Assembly: GCA_030674155.1 (NCBI GenBank)
Contig: CM060320.1
Span: 19,614,292 to 19,675,426, forward strand
Reading direction: 5' to 3'
From: Stramonita haemastoma
Taxonomy: Eukaryota; Mollusca; Gastropoda; Neogastropoda; Muricidae
Length of the DNA: 61,135 nucleotides
The notes beneath the pieces were generated by a model that saw only the letters and a program-made list of their open reading frames with translations, searched no databases and was not told where the DNA came from. The position numbers and the translations under genes are program-made. Numbering within the stretch: the first letter of the stretch is position 1; each line of letters starts with the position of its first letter. Positions 9,700 through 23,935 of the stretch are shown piece by piece.

Positions 9700-10021
9700 T
9701 TCTGTATTTATTCTTTTATATCGAGGATAATGGAATAACACTCATGTGCTTTTTTTCACACCCAATCCCCGTGTGTATGCAGTTTTGTAAATCGTGTCAT
9801 CTGTTCCCACCAGCACACTATAGCCAACTCTTACGAAAAGAGGAAGAAGGATCTAACATGTGCGCAAGATGTTCCGTGTGCGTTCGCACACGGGGCCGGG
9901 GCCTCGGTTTATAGTCTCATCCGAAGGACCTGTGGGAAAAGTGGAGTCAGCACTGATGTTAACTCCAGAGGAAAAAAAATCCCCTCGACCGGGAATCGAA
10001 CCCAGGTCGTCAAATTGCGAG
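9700..10021 (-). mobile_element. SINE family 1, nearly complete, 5' end disrupted
   Basis: On the minus strand the copy shows the tail (CCTCGATATAAAAG), the GTTCGCACACGGGG core, the GAGTGGAGTCAGCACTGATG block and a good B box (GGTTCGATTCC, complement near 9990-10002). The match to the tRNA head stops at about 10021 before the A box. A second short copy of TCAGCACTGATGTTAACT follows, so the 5' end is rearranged. Confidence 0.85.
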
Positions 10022-10267
10022 AGTCAGCACTGATGTTAACTGCAGGTGACCACCGCTCCGGCAGACAGACAGGCGCCGACAGACCCATTTCCACGTACAG
10101 CCTATGCAAATAGACGTATGCGTACTGTGGTCAAACAGAGCCATTGGCAAAACTGGACAAAGCAATACGAGCCGGACACATGGGACTGGATGGATGGTCA
10201 TAGGTGGTCCCATAAAACTTAGACACAAGGTCGCCCAATACATACGGCACCATTTTGTAGTTTCATG
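10022..10267. other. Unique sequence
   Basis: About 245 bp of non-repetitive DNA with no recognised gene. It begins with a repeated internal SINE 1 word (AGTCAGCACTGATGTTAACT). Confidence 0.5.
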
Positions 10268-11231
<964 letters not shown>

Positions 11232-11494
11232 TGTGTGTGTGTGTTTGTGTGTGTGTGTGTTGTGTGTGTTGTGGTGTGTGTGTTGTGCGTAGTGTGTGTG
11301 TGTGTTGTGTGTGGTGTGTGTGTGTGTGTGTGTGTGTGTGTGGTGTGTTGTTGTGGTGTGTGGTGTTGTGGTGTATGCAGAAATTATATCATATTTTCAT
11401 TAGCATGGGCAATAGCCATTCAAAATATATTAATCACCAAAGAAGAATCGCTCTGATCTACAACAACCTACTGCTACTATTCAACTGCTTGCTG

Positions 11495-11566
<72 letters not shown>

Positions 11567-11590
11567 ACTACTACTACTACTACTACTACC
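11232..11590. repeat. (GT)n and (ACT)n arrays
   Basis: Interrupted (GT)n at 11232-11375 and (ACT)n at 11498-11590, separated by about 120 bp of ordinary sequence. Confidence 0.95.
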
Positions 11591-12161
11591 TCTGTTTGTT
11601 TTTCCTCTTACCGCTGTTTGTTGCAAATACAACACACCCACCACAAAAAAACCAAGAAAAACAAACCACAGAGAAAAAAAAACCAGTATCAAAAAATAAG
11701 TGTGACGAAAAAAAGAAAGAAAAAGGCAGAGTAGAAGGGAAAAAAAAACAAACAAGGGGCGAGAGGAGTAGGCTAGGTAACGGAGAAAATCTCTGACCTT
11801 CCCCTCATGTGTTCTTCTAGTCAGTACTTACCCTGCTATGGTCCCTAGCAAATGGCAGCGACCTTTCAAAAACTGCTGCAGAAAGCGACAGAAAGTGACA
11901 CTGATGAGCTACAAGTACTATCAAGCTTCTACCTTGCAAATCCGACACTGGTGCTGAAGAAAATGGTCAAAAGTACCACAGCATGGTAGCAAATGGTCAC
12001 AGTTGTGTAAAACGGCTTATAGGTAGGCTAGGTACCTGCGCTACCCTTCCTTACCTGCCTGCATGTGTGGTGTGTGACTAACCTTCAGTCATGGAGTGAT
12101 GGGTGTATCAAAGTAGGGTTTGGTTTGAGTGTAGGGGTCTTTTTTTGTTTTTTGCGCACAG
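11591..12161. other. Unique sequence
   Basis: An A-rich stretch (11640-11755) is followed by balanced sequence (11790-12160). No domain or convincing exon was recognised. TACTTACC at 11826 resembles a donor complement but has no partner. Confidence 0.5.
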
Positions 12162-12291
<130 letters not shown>

Positions 12292-12839
12292 TGTTTTGTT
12301 TTTTGTCTTTTTTATATATGAAACTTATTTGTGGCTACCAATCCCCTTTTTGTGCGTTGTTTCAAAACAAAAGTTTTTGAGGTTTTTTTTTTTTAAATGT
12401 GGGTAATTGATATGTTTATAATGAAAACAACATCTAACCAGAACTATTCAACTTTTTTTTAAGAAAGCTATTTTTGATCGGTTGATAGTATGTTGTCCAT
12501 CGATCCGTTGCAGCGTCTCCAGTTAAAGATGGTACTTTGGGGGAGGGCCAAGATGTCTACAGCTTAAGTCAGCGGCAGACGAGAAGAGTTGGAAAACTTT
12601 GAGAAATGTCAATATTATTTGCTGTGTGAAACGGCCATAACGGATGCTGAAGTTTTCCTGAATGTTTAGGAAAGTGGCGGTAGCCACAACTTTGCGTTTT
12701 GGGAAACGAGCATCCGTAGTATATAATACATTCAGTGTCAAACTTCAAGTGATAGGTCTAGTCACAATAATCATGGCTCTACTAATGAATCTTTCTTGGT
12801 TTTAATCGTGTGTTTTGTGTGTGTTTATGAATTCTTTTT

Positions 12840-12840
<1 letters not shown>

Positions 12841-12871
<31 letters not shown>

Positions 12872-12873
12872 TG

Positions 12874-12908
<35 letters not shown>

Positions 12909-13155
12909 GTGTGTGTTGTGTGTGTGTGTGTGTGTGTGTGTTTTGTGTGTGTGGTGTGTGTCCTGTGTGTGTTCTATATCGAAGATAAAAGATAAGCAAT
13001 TCTGTACCTTTTTACATGAGTGTGTGCGTGTGCGTGTGTGCGTGCCTGCGTGCACACGTGCCTGCGTTTGCGTGCGTGCCTGCGTGGTGTGTGTGTGCGT
13101 GCCTGCGTGTGTGTGTATGTGTGTGTGTGCATGTGTGTGTGTGTTCTGCATGTGT
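12841..13155. repeat. (GT)n and (GTGC)n arrays
   Basis: Two adjoining GT-rich arrays separated by about 50 bp (12972-13018) containing TATATCGAAGATAAA, which resembles a remnant of the SINE family 1 tail in antisense. Confidence 0.9.
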
Positions 13156-13451
13156 ATATGTATCATTCTTCGTTGTTTTTTTATTTCTGCAGGAAATTCT
13201 AGATGGTTTAGGTCTTTTGATATTCCTAACCATCTCAGACTTGTCAGAATGTTAAATCCCAGTTGAAAAAGCATTTATGTGGCCAAGTGTTTCCCCTTTG
13301 TCTTGTTAAACAACTTCACCATTGTTTTCTTGTTGCTACAGTTAGTTAGCTGTGGGAATGACGGTGAGGGGGAGGGAGAGGTGGAGAAGGGAGGAAGAGG
13401 CAGGGAAAATTCTCTGTGTCAGGCCACGTGTGGTGGAATTGGTATGGTTAT
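13156..13451. other. Unique sequence with acceptor-like site
   Basis: TTTTTTATTTCTGCAG/G near 13178-13194 matches a 3' splice-site consensus and is followed by about 60 bp of open sequence. The product has no recognisable domain. A G-rich tract lies at 13361-13410. Confidence 0.35.
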
Positions 13452-13609
13452 GCATATATTATGCTGTGTGTGTACTGTGGTGTGCGAGCGTGTGTGGTGC
13501 GTGCGTACGTGTGTGTGTGCGTGCATGTGTGTGTATGTGTGTGTGTGCATGGTGTGTGTGTGTGTGTAGTTGTGTGCGTACTGTGTGTGCGTGTGTCTGT
13601 TGTGTGTGT

Positions 13610-13654
<45 letters not shown>

Positions 13655-14060
13655 TGGTGCGTGTGTAGTTTGTGTGTGTGTGTGTGTGTAGTATGTGTGT
13701 GTGTGTATTTGTGTGTGTCTTCAATTTTATGTCTGTTCCTTAATGGAAATTAGATGAGTGTATGTATGTAGTTTTGTGTGTGTGTTTGTGTATGTATGTG
13801 TGTGTGTAGTGTTTGTGCAGTTGTGTGTGTGTAATTGTGTGTGTGTGTGTAGTTGTGATGTTGTGTGCATGTGTGAGTGTGAATAGAATGAGAAGCAGGG
13901 CCTGATGTAGGAGAGACAGATTAGGAGAAACAAATGAAAAGGAGAGGGGGGGGGGCAATAGTGGTTACCTGGAAGGTGTGGGGGGGGGGGCGAATGGGGG
14001 CAATGAGAGGGACTAGTGGGAGGGGGGGGAGGGGGGCAAATGGGGTGTGTAGAGGACCAA
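13452..14060. repeat. (GT)n-rich arrays and G-rich DNA
   Basis: A roughly 400-bp GT-rich tract with GTGC, GTAT and GTAG variants (13452-13865), then G-rich DNA (13935-14045) with several runs of 7 to 10 G that are compatible with G-quadruplex formation. Confidence 0.9.
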
Positions 14061-14184
14061 GGATGATCAGACTTGCAAAGATTAGTCTGATGACTGACAG
14101 ACTGTGTGTCGCCACACAACTAAGTCTCTGGGCGGAGCACCGGAGTTCATTTGATAAGAGTTCATTTTTGGTGAAATAGGTGAC

Positions 14185-14440
14185 CATGACACTGATGATT
14201 GATGATGATGATGATGATGATGATAGATGATGATGATGATGATGAGTGATGAGATGATGGTGATGGTGAATGGTGATGGTGATGATATGAAATCATGATG
14301 ATTATGATGATGATGATGATGATAGTGACAATCATGATGATTATGATATATTTGATAAAAAATAACTATTATGAATAGGATGACGAGTGACGTAGTGGTA
14401 GTAGGGGCCGGTGACGATGATGATGACGATGATGATTGAT
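14185..14440. repeat. (GAT)n array
   Basis: Degenerate GAT/ATG trinucleotide array of about 250 bp with GTGAT variants. Unique DNA without a recognised gene follows to 14965. Confidence 0.9.
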
Positions 14441-14965
14441 AATGGTAACCGCTTTGATTTGTTGTTTTTGAAAGAACTAAATGTTTTAAACTCCTAAACC
14501 TTTCTATCTATAACGAGTTGAAGTAACCTGTTTCTACAGACATTTTTTTTACAATCTGAATTGTTGAAATTCACACAGGGAGACCTTCATAAGTGTATCC
14601 AGCAATTTGTTATTCTAAAAAGACATGACTTGGGGCACTTTTGGACCCGTAATGCACTGCGTCTGTGTTTGTGCTCAGGAGACAAGGAGGTGAGGACGGT
14701 TTGTTGCTGTGACAGGGAAAGCACCAAGATTCTGCCAAGCCACGCTAGAAGACAACCTTTATTTAGTCAGCTGATGAACGAAAATCATGAACTACTGTCA
14801 GTGCCAGTGTCATTCTGATCATCACCACCGTCATACCTTTTACCTCAACACCCTCGTTTTGGTTGTCCTTTATGTCGACATCGTCGTCATTGTCCTTACA
14901 AAGATATCTTTTTTTTTATCAAAGATTAACAATTAAACATCTAGGAAAACCACAATGTATGAAAA

Positions 14966-15255
14966 ATCTTTGCAAGGTAGCATTTGGGCAATTCTTGAGA
15001 AAGCCCATCCATGCCTTTGGCCTGACCTGTCTCGATTTCACCATACCTGGATGAACAGTCTGCAGACGTCCTGGCAGTGTTGCCGATTTCACTCACCCTC
15101 TGTAGTAAGAACAAGACACTGTTCATATTTTATTTAGAAGTGTCTATTGCAGCACTATGAATAGGCAAATATTCTTGTGGCCTACCACAACCAGTAAAAG
15201 ACGAAAATAGAAATAGAAAATACGTTTGAAATAAATGTTGTAATATATATATATA

Positions 15256-15294
<39 letters not shown>

Positions 15295-15313
15295 TATATA
15301 ATAATAATAATAT

Positions 15314-15358
<45 letters not shown>

Positions 15359-15545
15359 ATGGAAGAAAATACACAGCTAATGAATCTTTGTGCCTTATGT
15401 TCAAGGATCCTTTTTATTTTAAAAAAAAAAAAAAGAATACAAGGGAGATCATAAAGTCTGTACCTAGCTAACAGCCTGCCTTAGCTGGGTAACGATGATA
15501 ACCCAAACATTGCCGGACACTGTCAGTGCTGGCACAGGTAGCACA
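14966..15545 (+). repeat. Dispersed repeat family D, copy 1, with AT array
   Basis: CCTTTGGCCTGACCTG, the CTGGATGA word, GACACT, TAGAAAATA, CTTTGTGCCTTA and ATAACCCAAACATTGC occur in the same order as in 20985-21385. This copy carries an (AT)n expansion at 15240-15360 that the other copy lacks, and a 14-A run. No open frame, terminal repeat or pol III box was identified, so the family is unclassified. Confidence 0.75.
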
Positions 15546-15584
15546 ATGCTGCTCATCCCAGATTCTGCTCATTCGAATGATGGT

Positions 15585-15665
15585 GGTGGGATAAATAGCC
15601 CAGTGGTTACAGCATTGCACTCGTGGTTTGGTGGCCTGGGTCCAGCCCGTGTTTGAGCAACCACC
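15585..15665 (+). mobile_element. tRNA-like SINE head fragment
   Basis: GGGATAAATAGCCCAGTGGT has an A-box-like core (TAGCCCAGTGG, 15595-15605). The following GGCCTGGGTCCAGCCC is a poor B box. It resembles the start of a tRNA-derived SINE with no recognisable body. A TTGA/GATT tetranucleotide array follows at 15703-15755. Confidence 0.45.
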
Positions 15666-15771
15666 GTTGAAAGAGATTTTGTTTGGAGTCTACTATTTCA
15701 TTTATTTATTGATTGATTGATTGATTGATGATTGATTGATTGATTGATGATTATTTATCTAATTATTCTTT

Positions 15772-16035
15772 CTTTCTTTTATATTGAGGATGATGGAATA
15801 AGCACTCGTGTGCTTTTTTTTACATCCAGTCCCTGTGTGTATGCAGCTTTGGAAATCTTGTTAGTTAACATCACTACTGACTCTACTTCCCAAAAAAGTC
15901 TTTTAGATGAGGCTGTGCACTGTGATTCTGTGTGCACACACATGTAGAACACCTCGCACACAATATGTAAACCTGATCTGCCTTTTGGAAGAGTCGATCA
16001 TTCGTACCGGTAAGTACGGATGACAAAAGATTTAT
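15772..16035. mobile_element. Two SINE family 1 pieces in opposite orientation
   Basis: 15772-15858 is the minus-strand 3' tail of SINE family 1 (ATATTGAGGATGATGGAATA through CATCCAGTCCCTGTGTGTAT). From 15866 the plus-strand core follows (GTTAACATCACTACTGACTC, AAGTCTTTTAGATGAGGCTG, then the TCTGCCTTTTGGAAGAG word) to about 16035. The two pieces meet within about 8 bp, which implies inversion or insertion of one copy into another. Confidence 0.7.
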
Positions 16036-17025
<990 letters not shown>

Positions 17026-17455
17026 GTGCAGAGACCAAAAGAAAACGATAAACAATGAACAATGTTTATTCTTCAGGCCTCCAGCCCCCCCTAAAATGAG
17101 TCAAACAAACAATAGCAAAGCAAAGGAAAGCAAAGCAAACTAAAGCAAAAAAACAAAAATTGCTGTATAACGTAATATTATATGTGACGACTGCCAAGAC
17201 GAAAAGAGAACAAGGTGATGATGATGACAAGAGAGGGAGGGAGGGACAGAGAAAGAGCGCTTAGGCAAAGCACTGGCTGGAGGGGGAGGGGGGGGGGGAT
17301 GGGGGGGGTAGAAGCAGTGGTGGCTGTGGAGTGGAGTGGAGTGAAAGGACGTCTGGTCAGCACCTGCTGGCGATGCTGCAATGCTTTGTTTTCCTTTTTG
17401 GAACCTTCTCACGCCTTCACTAGGCCTAGCACTCTGCTATGCTGCCATACCACCC
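17026..17455. other. Unique and G-rich sequence
   Basis: AAAGC-type A-rich DNA, then a G-rich run (17280-17310) and GGAGT repeats (17328-17345). No gene. Confidence 0.55.
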
Positions 17456-17680
17456 CTCCTGTCTGTCTGTCGGTCGGTCGGTCTGCCTGTTTTTCTGTCT
17501 GTTTTTCTATCTGTCTATCTGTCTGCCTGCTGTGTCTGTCTGTATGTCTGTCTACCTGTCTGCATCTGTCTGTCTGACTGTCTGCCTGCCTGTCTGTCTG
17601 TCTGTCTGTCTGCCTGTCTGTATGTATGTCTATCTGTCTGTCTGTCTGCTTGTCTTCCTGCATCTGTTTGTTCTGCCCCT
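17456..17680. repeat. Degenerate (GTCT)n array
   Basis: About 210 bp of GTCT/GCCT/GTAT tetranucleotide variants, more degenerate than the other GTCT arrays and thus probably older. Unique sequence follows to 18265, with degenerate GATT repeats (17825-17890), several T runs and an A run (18178-18207). Confidence 0.9.
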
Positions 17681-18274
17681 GCTGCCGTGGCAACTGTTAG
17701 GCCTTGCTGATTTGTTAGGGCAAAAACCAGAATGCTGCCAGCCTTCTTCTACTGGGGTGTACACTTTCCTCTCTGTCTTCAGTTTGATCTCTGCTGCTCT
17801 GTTCAGTGTGCTCTGTTCAGTTTTGATTGTTTGATCGATCGAATCGATTGATTGATGGATTGATTGAATGTTTGATTGGTTGGTTGGATGTTTGGTTGAA
17901 TTGTGTTTAATTATTTACTTATCTCTTTTTTCTCTCTCTCTTTCTTTTTTTTAACTTCTTTGTTGTTCGTTTGTTAATATTCATGTCTTACTTATTTGAT
18001 TGTTTAAATCTCAGTTTATTTCAGTTGAAATAAGTTTTCTAATCATATTTACAACAACAACAAAACCAACAAACAATTAGACCTAGACTAGTACGAAAGC
18101 AAACATTCGACAACTCCAGTTCCAAAAACGATACCAATCAGTTCTGTGGGGAAAAGTTATCTTCTTGAGATAGTTTAAAAAAAAAAAACAAAAAAAAAAA
18201 AAAAAAACGATTTACCTGAAGCTGAAACGCAATCTGTATCTCCCCATAACATTTCTAAGTTGGATCAAACAGAA

Positions 18275-18287
18275 ACACACACACACA

Positions 18288-18318
<31 letters not shown>

Positions 18319-18319
18319 A

Positions 18320-18395
<76 letters not shown>
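18275..18395. repeat. (CA)n array
   Basis: CA array of about 120 bp with CCAC interruptions. The sequence from 18396 to 18840 is unique and no gene is recognised. Confidence 0.95.
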
Positions 18396-18397
<2 letters not shown>

Positions 18398-18840
18398 CAC
18401 AAACATTCAATGGTTGAACGCTCTTTATGCCTCACAGAGACTTTCTCTGAAGCAGTTCTGAAATTTGATCTGTCCAAGTCAGATCAGTGAAAAGCTAAGA
18501 TGTTATCACCTGCTGTCAAGCTTGACTAGCTCTGAAGCCCCCACTACAGACTACTAGGTGATATTCTAATGAAGGCTGCTCCAGTTTGAAGGATAAAGGG
18601 GTGTAGTGGGAACTTGACGAGTGTGGTTTTTGGTTTTGATCTGAGCTGATCGTGTGGCATCTTTGCCATTCACAGTTTCAAAGTTTTACGAGTCTTTGAT
18701 CATCCCAGCTTTATCTAATGATATTGTTTTTACACACAAAGGCTCATTTTGTGCGGTCTATGAAACCTACTTATTTGCAATAGTACAACCTCTTTTCTGG
18801 TTCGAGTTATTATTCTGTTTTCATAGGGCAGTTTGCAATA

Positions 18841-18862
18841 ACGTTCATTCGTTCATTCGTTC

Positions 18863-18949
<87 letters not shown>

Positions 18950-19041
18950 ACACTCTCTCTCTACTCTCTCTCCCTGACAACACACACACACACACAAACA
19001 CATACACACACACAAACACACACATACACAAACACACACAA

Positions 19042-19092
<51 letters not shown>

Positions 19093-19345
19093 CAAACACA
19101 CCACTCACCCACCCACTACCCACACAATCACATATCTCTACACCAACAAAACCTCAACCTCCCTCCCTCTAACTCCCCCCACATCACTTCTCCTCAAACC
19201 TCACCCCGCCCTCAACTCCCCCCCCCCCCACCCCCAACTCCCCCCACCCCCACCCACACTCCCCCCTCCCTCCACCTCCACCCCACCCCCCCCCCCCAAA
19301 CCACTCCACCCCACCCCACCCCCCCCTCCACCTCCCATGACCTGT
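18841..19345. repeat. (TTCG)n, (CT)n, (CA)n and C-rich tract
   Basis: A short TTCG array, (CT)n (18864-18975), (CA)n (18978-19105), then about 200 bp of C-rich DNA with repeated runs of 6 to 9 C (19200-19330). The complementary G strand is compatible with G-quadruplexes. Confidence 0.9.
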
Positions 19346-19371
19346 GAGTTGAGGTCATTCACACGCAGGGG

Positions 19372-19845
19372 CAGGCAGGCAGGCAGGCAGGCGGGCAGGC
19401 AGCAGGCAGGCAAGCAGGCCGGGCATGATTTATGAGGGACATTGTATACACTGTCACCCCTTCATGCTGGGGGCAACCTTGGTGTGGCGCAGCGGCGGTT
19501 TCTGTGTCCACCTACTGGTAGCACACATGTAATAATGTAGGCCTCCTCCTCATCACTAATCACTCATCCCTCATCATCCCACAACCGCCGCTGCTGCTGC
19601 TTGCTGCTTGCTTGCTGCTGCATGCTGCTGCTGTTGCTTGATGATGATGTGCTTGATGCTGCTGCTTGTTGTTTGGCTCTTGTTGCTGCTGTTGGTTGGT
19701 TGGATGTTGATGCTGCTGCTTGTTGCTGGTCCTACGTTGGTTTTTGGTTCGATTGTTGCCGCTATAGTTGTGTAGGGTTTGGTTTTGTTTTTTTTGTTGG
19801 GTTTGTTTTAGTGGGTTTTTTTTTTTTTTTTTTTTTTTTTTTGGG
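19372..19845. repeat. (GGCA)n, (CTG)n-like and polyT region
   Basis: A GGCA tetranucleotide array (19366-19410), about 150 bp of degenerate CTG/CTTG repeats (19581-19735) and a run of about 30 T (19813-19842). The intervening 19413-19580 is unique. Confidence 0.85.
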
Positions 19846-19974
19846 GGGGGTTGGGGGGGGCGGCTACGGTGTCTGGTGTAGAGAATGAGGTGGGAATCGG
19901 TTGGGGGGGGGGGGGTGCTGTAGGGGTAAAAGAGATAGAGTGTGTGGTGGGAAAGAGAGACAGTGACAGAGAGA

Positions 19975-20178
19975 GACACGCACGCACGCACGCGTGCATG
20001 CATATACGCAGACGAACACATACACACACGCACGCACACACACACACACACGCACACTCGCTAAACATCTTGTGCACAAGTTCAAACCCGTTCCACTTGT
20101 CGGAAGAATAGGCCATTGTTTTGCCAGTGGGAACAGATGACAAAATTTTCAAACTGCATGCACACAGGGACTGCATTA
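19975..20178 (+). mobile_element. CA/CG array and SINE family 1 3' fragment
   Basis: An alternating CGCA/CACA tract (19978-20055) is followed by SINE family 1 sequence in plus orientation: AACATCTTGTGCACAAGTT, AATAGGCCATTG and GTGGGAACAGATGACAAAAT. It breaks off at about 20175 inside GGGACTGCATT, so the tail is missing. Confidence 0.75.
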
Positions 20179-20351
20179 AGAACGAAAATCACACAGTACG
20201 TACTATACCTACGGAATAAACTGATAAAATTGTAAAATTTAAAATTTAAATGTCGAAGAATAGCATATTGCATGGGAAAATAAAATTTTAATAATGATGA
20301 CAGGATGAATGTAAAGAGAATGAGAGTATTTATTGATTATCATCGATATAA

Positions 20352-20352
20352 C

Positions 20353-20428
<76 letters not shown>
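20352..20428. repeat. (AAT)n array
   Basis: Pure AAT trinucleotide array of about 75 bp. Confidence 0.97.
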
Positions 20429-20497
20429 TGAGAGGAGGAGAGAGGAGGGAGGGAGGGGAAGACACACGCAGCACGGACGCACGCACGCAGGGAGGAC

Positions 20498-20835
20498 AGG
20501 ATAACCTAGTGGTCAGAACATTGCCCTCGCAATCTGATGACTGACGATCCGGGTTTGATACCCGTTCAAGGGAATATTTTCCTCCGGTGTTACAATCAAT
20601 GCAGACTCCACTCTCCCCAGAAGTCCTTCTAATGAGACTATAAACCGAGACCCCGTGTGTGAATGTACGCAGAACATCTTGCACATAAGTTAACTCTTGT
20701 TCTGCTTTTCAAAAGAGTAGGCCACTGTGTGCTGGTGGGAAAAGATGACAAAATTTTCAAAACAGCATACACACGAGAACTGGATGTAAAAAGCTTTTTA
20801 GTACTTATTCCATTATCCTTGATATAATTGAGAAA
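20498..20835 (+). mobile_element. SINE family 1, complete
   Basis: A box TAACCTAGTGG (20502-20512), B box GGTTTGATACC (20552-20562, one mismatch to consensus), the core AAGTCCTTCTAATGAGACTA, ACCGAGACCCCGTGTGTGAA, and the tail ATTATCCTTGATATAATTGA. The many substitutions relative to the copies at 28105 and 28711 suggest it is older. Family D sequence begins immediately after the tail. Confidence 0.9.
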
Positions 20836-21480
20836 AAAAAGTTTTGGAGGAAAAACAAAAGCAGGTACCAACTTCTCAATCACTTTGGTCTATGAAAGTA
20901 TCAACATAAAAAAATTGAAATGAAAATAAATTCTAGGGAATAATGTTTTATACAGTAGGCATTTCTAAGTAAGAACCATGACCTTTGGCCTGACCTGACT
21001 CGAGTTTCAGCTCCTGGATGAGCCCTCATCAGAGGTCCCGGCGGTGATTAAAACTCCAACTGCTGTGGTACCTTACAGCAAGACACTTCAGAATTTAAAA
21101 GTGTCAATTGCATTCATATCAAAGGAATATTTGATATCCCTGTGGCCTTTTGAAGCTGCCCTCAAAAGACGATGATAAAAAGAGATAGAAAATATGCTTA
21201 GAATACAGATCTATGTGGAACAAAATTGATTAAGAGAAAATAAGCACCTAGTGAATCTTTGTGCCTTAAGTTTGGGGATCCTATTAAAGGATGTAAGGGA
21301 GGTCATAAAGTTTGTATCCAGCCAAGTGGTCAGTCTTACGGGAATAATAACCCAAACATTGCAATACACTTTAAGTGCATGCACAGGCAGAGAAGTTGGG
21401 GAAAATAATAAATGGCCTACACTTGGATCTACTAGAGATGCAATTCCCCACTTGACCACAAAGTATTCTTGAGGAAAAGT
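20836..21480 (+). repeat. Dispersed repeat family D, copy 2
   Basis: The unit begins near GGAGGAAAAACAAAAGCAGG (20842) and includes AAATTGAAATGAAAATAAAT, CCTTTGGCCTGACCTGACTC, CCTTACAGCAAGACACTT and CAAACATTGCAATACACTTT. It ends about where the next copy starts (21481). The period between the two copies is about 640 bp, so copies 2 and 3 are in tandem. Confidence 0.8.
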
Positions 21481-21795
21481 AGTGGAGGAAAACCAAGTGC
21501 AGGTATCAGCTTCTTGATCACTTTGAAATTGACCTAGGAATATCAAAGATTCAATAAAAAAAAAATTGAAATGAAAATGAATTCTAGGGAATAATGTCTT
21601 TCAGTGGCAGCATTGTAGGTGATTTTGAGTAAGAACCATGCCTTTGGCCTGACCTGACTCGAGTTTCAGCTCCTGGATGAGCCCTCATCAGAGTCCTGGT
21701 GGTGATTGAAAATCCAACTGCTGTAGTACCTTACAGCAAGACACTTTTCAAAATTTAAAAGTGTCAATTGCATTCAAAGGAATATTTTATATTCA
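21481..21795 (+). repeat. Dispersed repeat family D, copy 3, truncated
   Basis: A second unit in direct tandem with copy 2, starting at GTGGAGGAAAACCAAGTGCA and ending after CAATTGCATTCAAAGGAATA near 21785. Differences from copy 2 are scattered substitutions plus a 13-bp length change, so it is a real duplicate and not a read error. Confidence 0.8.
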
Positions 21796-22065
21796 TACAT
21801 GAAGCCACCTCCTTCATCCTCAATATAAGAAAAATAAATAAAAATAAATAATAACAGCACACCCACATACACACATACACACTTATACACATATGTTCAA
21901 AGCCATGTGCTCAAGCATGCATACAAAAGAAAAGGAAAAAAGCAGACAAAAACAAACAGAAAAACCAAGCCACAAGTCCAAATCTAGTCAAAGCAAAAGG
22001 GCACAGAAAAGACCAGAGATAAAAAGAAAAGACACAGGTATTCATAGACAGACGGACAAAATAAC

Positions 22066-22228
22066 AGACACATACACAGACACACTGACACATACACACA
22101 CGCACACGCACACACACGCACACGCACACACACACGCACACGTACACACACACACGCACACGCACACGTTCCCACAGGCACACCCATACGCACAACACAC
22201 ACACTTGCGCGCGCGTGTACGCGCGCCG

Positions 22229-22293
<65 letters not shown>
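22066..22293. repeat. (CA)n with CG-rich centre
   Basis: CA/CGCA array of about 230 bp. The centre (about 22203-22240) is an almost uninterrupted GC/CG alternation (GCGCGCGTGTACGCGCG and following), the longest such segment in the window. A-rich unique DNA precedes it (21796-22065). Confidence 0.95.
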
Positions 22294-22296
<3 letters not shown>

Positions 22297-22507
22297 AGAA
22301 TCTTATCCAATCCAATGATGTTGCTTAGAACCACCCACCGACCGCACAGGCCATATCAGGGCTGTAACCTCGTCACATTTGAAAACTCATATTAAAAGTG
22401 TGCAACTATATTCAGTTTAAAACGGGGTATAAACCAACTTGACTGTCCTTGCTTGTATCGACGCCCTGGTCAACCATAAGGGTCAGCCCAGGACGGCCAC
22501 CGCGTTG

Positions 22508-22638
<131 letters not shown>

Positions 22639-22770
22639 TGAATGAACCGACTCGAACGAACAGGACATACATAAGGGTGCCAGGCGAGTATTTGTAGGAA
22701 AAACCACAAACAAACAAACAAAAACAACACAACATAACAACAACAAAATACTCATACACAAAAACTACAC

Positions 22771-22773
22771 ACT

Positions 22774-22834
<61 letters not shown>

Positions 22835-22959
22835 CAGAAGGACAGACAGACAGACAGACAGAGAGACAGACAGACAACAGACAAACAGAGAACAGAGGAG
22901 AAGACAGAGACAGAAACAGACACAGACAAGACACAGAAGAACAGACAGACAGACAGACA

Positions 22960-23000
<41 letters not shown>

Positions 23001-23107
23001 CCACACAGACAGACACACAACAGACAACAGACCGACAGACAGACAGACACACACACACCACACACACACACACACACACTACACTACACTACACTACACT
23101 ACACTAC
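22771..23107. repeat. (GACA)n, (CA)n and (CACTA)n compound array
   Basis: GACA tetranucleotides (22786-22965) pass into (CA)n (22966-23078) and then into a CACTA pentamer (23079-23107). The CACTA pentamer is the complement of the TAGTG pentamer found at 27577-27725. Confidence 0.95.
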
Positions 23108-23696
<589 letters not shown>

Positions 23697-23734
23697 TCAA
23701 AAGTTGCTACTCATTAATGAAAGCATTTATGCAG

Positions 23735-23835
23735 AAGTAGTAGTGAAGGAAAACAATGGCAGGTGACCCTTTCAACTTCTTGAGCATTAATTTTATTAAT
23801 GAAAGCTAAAATGCAGCAAAAAAAAAAACTCACAC
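23735..23835 (+). repeat. Dispersed repeat family D, diverged fragment
   Basis: AGTAGTGAAGGAAAACAATG, GGCAGGTGACC, CAACTTCTTGAGCA and an A run resemble the 5' part of family D (compare 21481-21560). The match is short and diverged. Confidence 0.4.
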
Positions 23836-23935
23836 AAATACTATGAAAGGTTTGATAAGAAGGGGAAGCTTTAAACTAATGTAAAAAGATTTTGTTGTTT
23901 TTTTTAAGGAAAAGATGAACGATATACACACAATA

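Noticed and set aside
14561..14818. 85-codon frame with mixed composition
   Set aside because: The length is within chance expectation, there is no recognisable motif, and no paralogous copy was seen.
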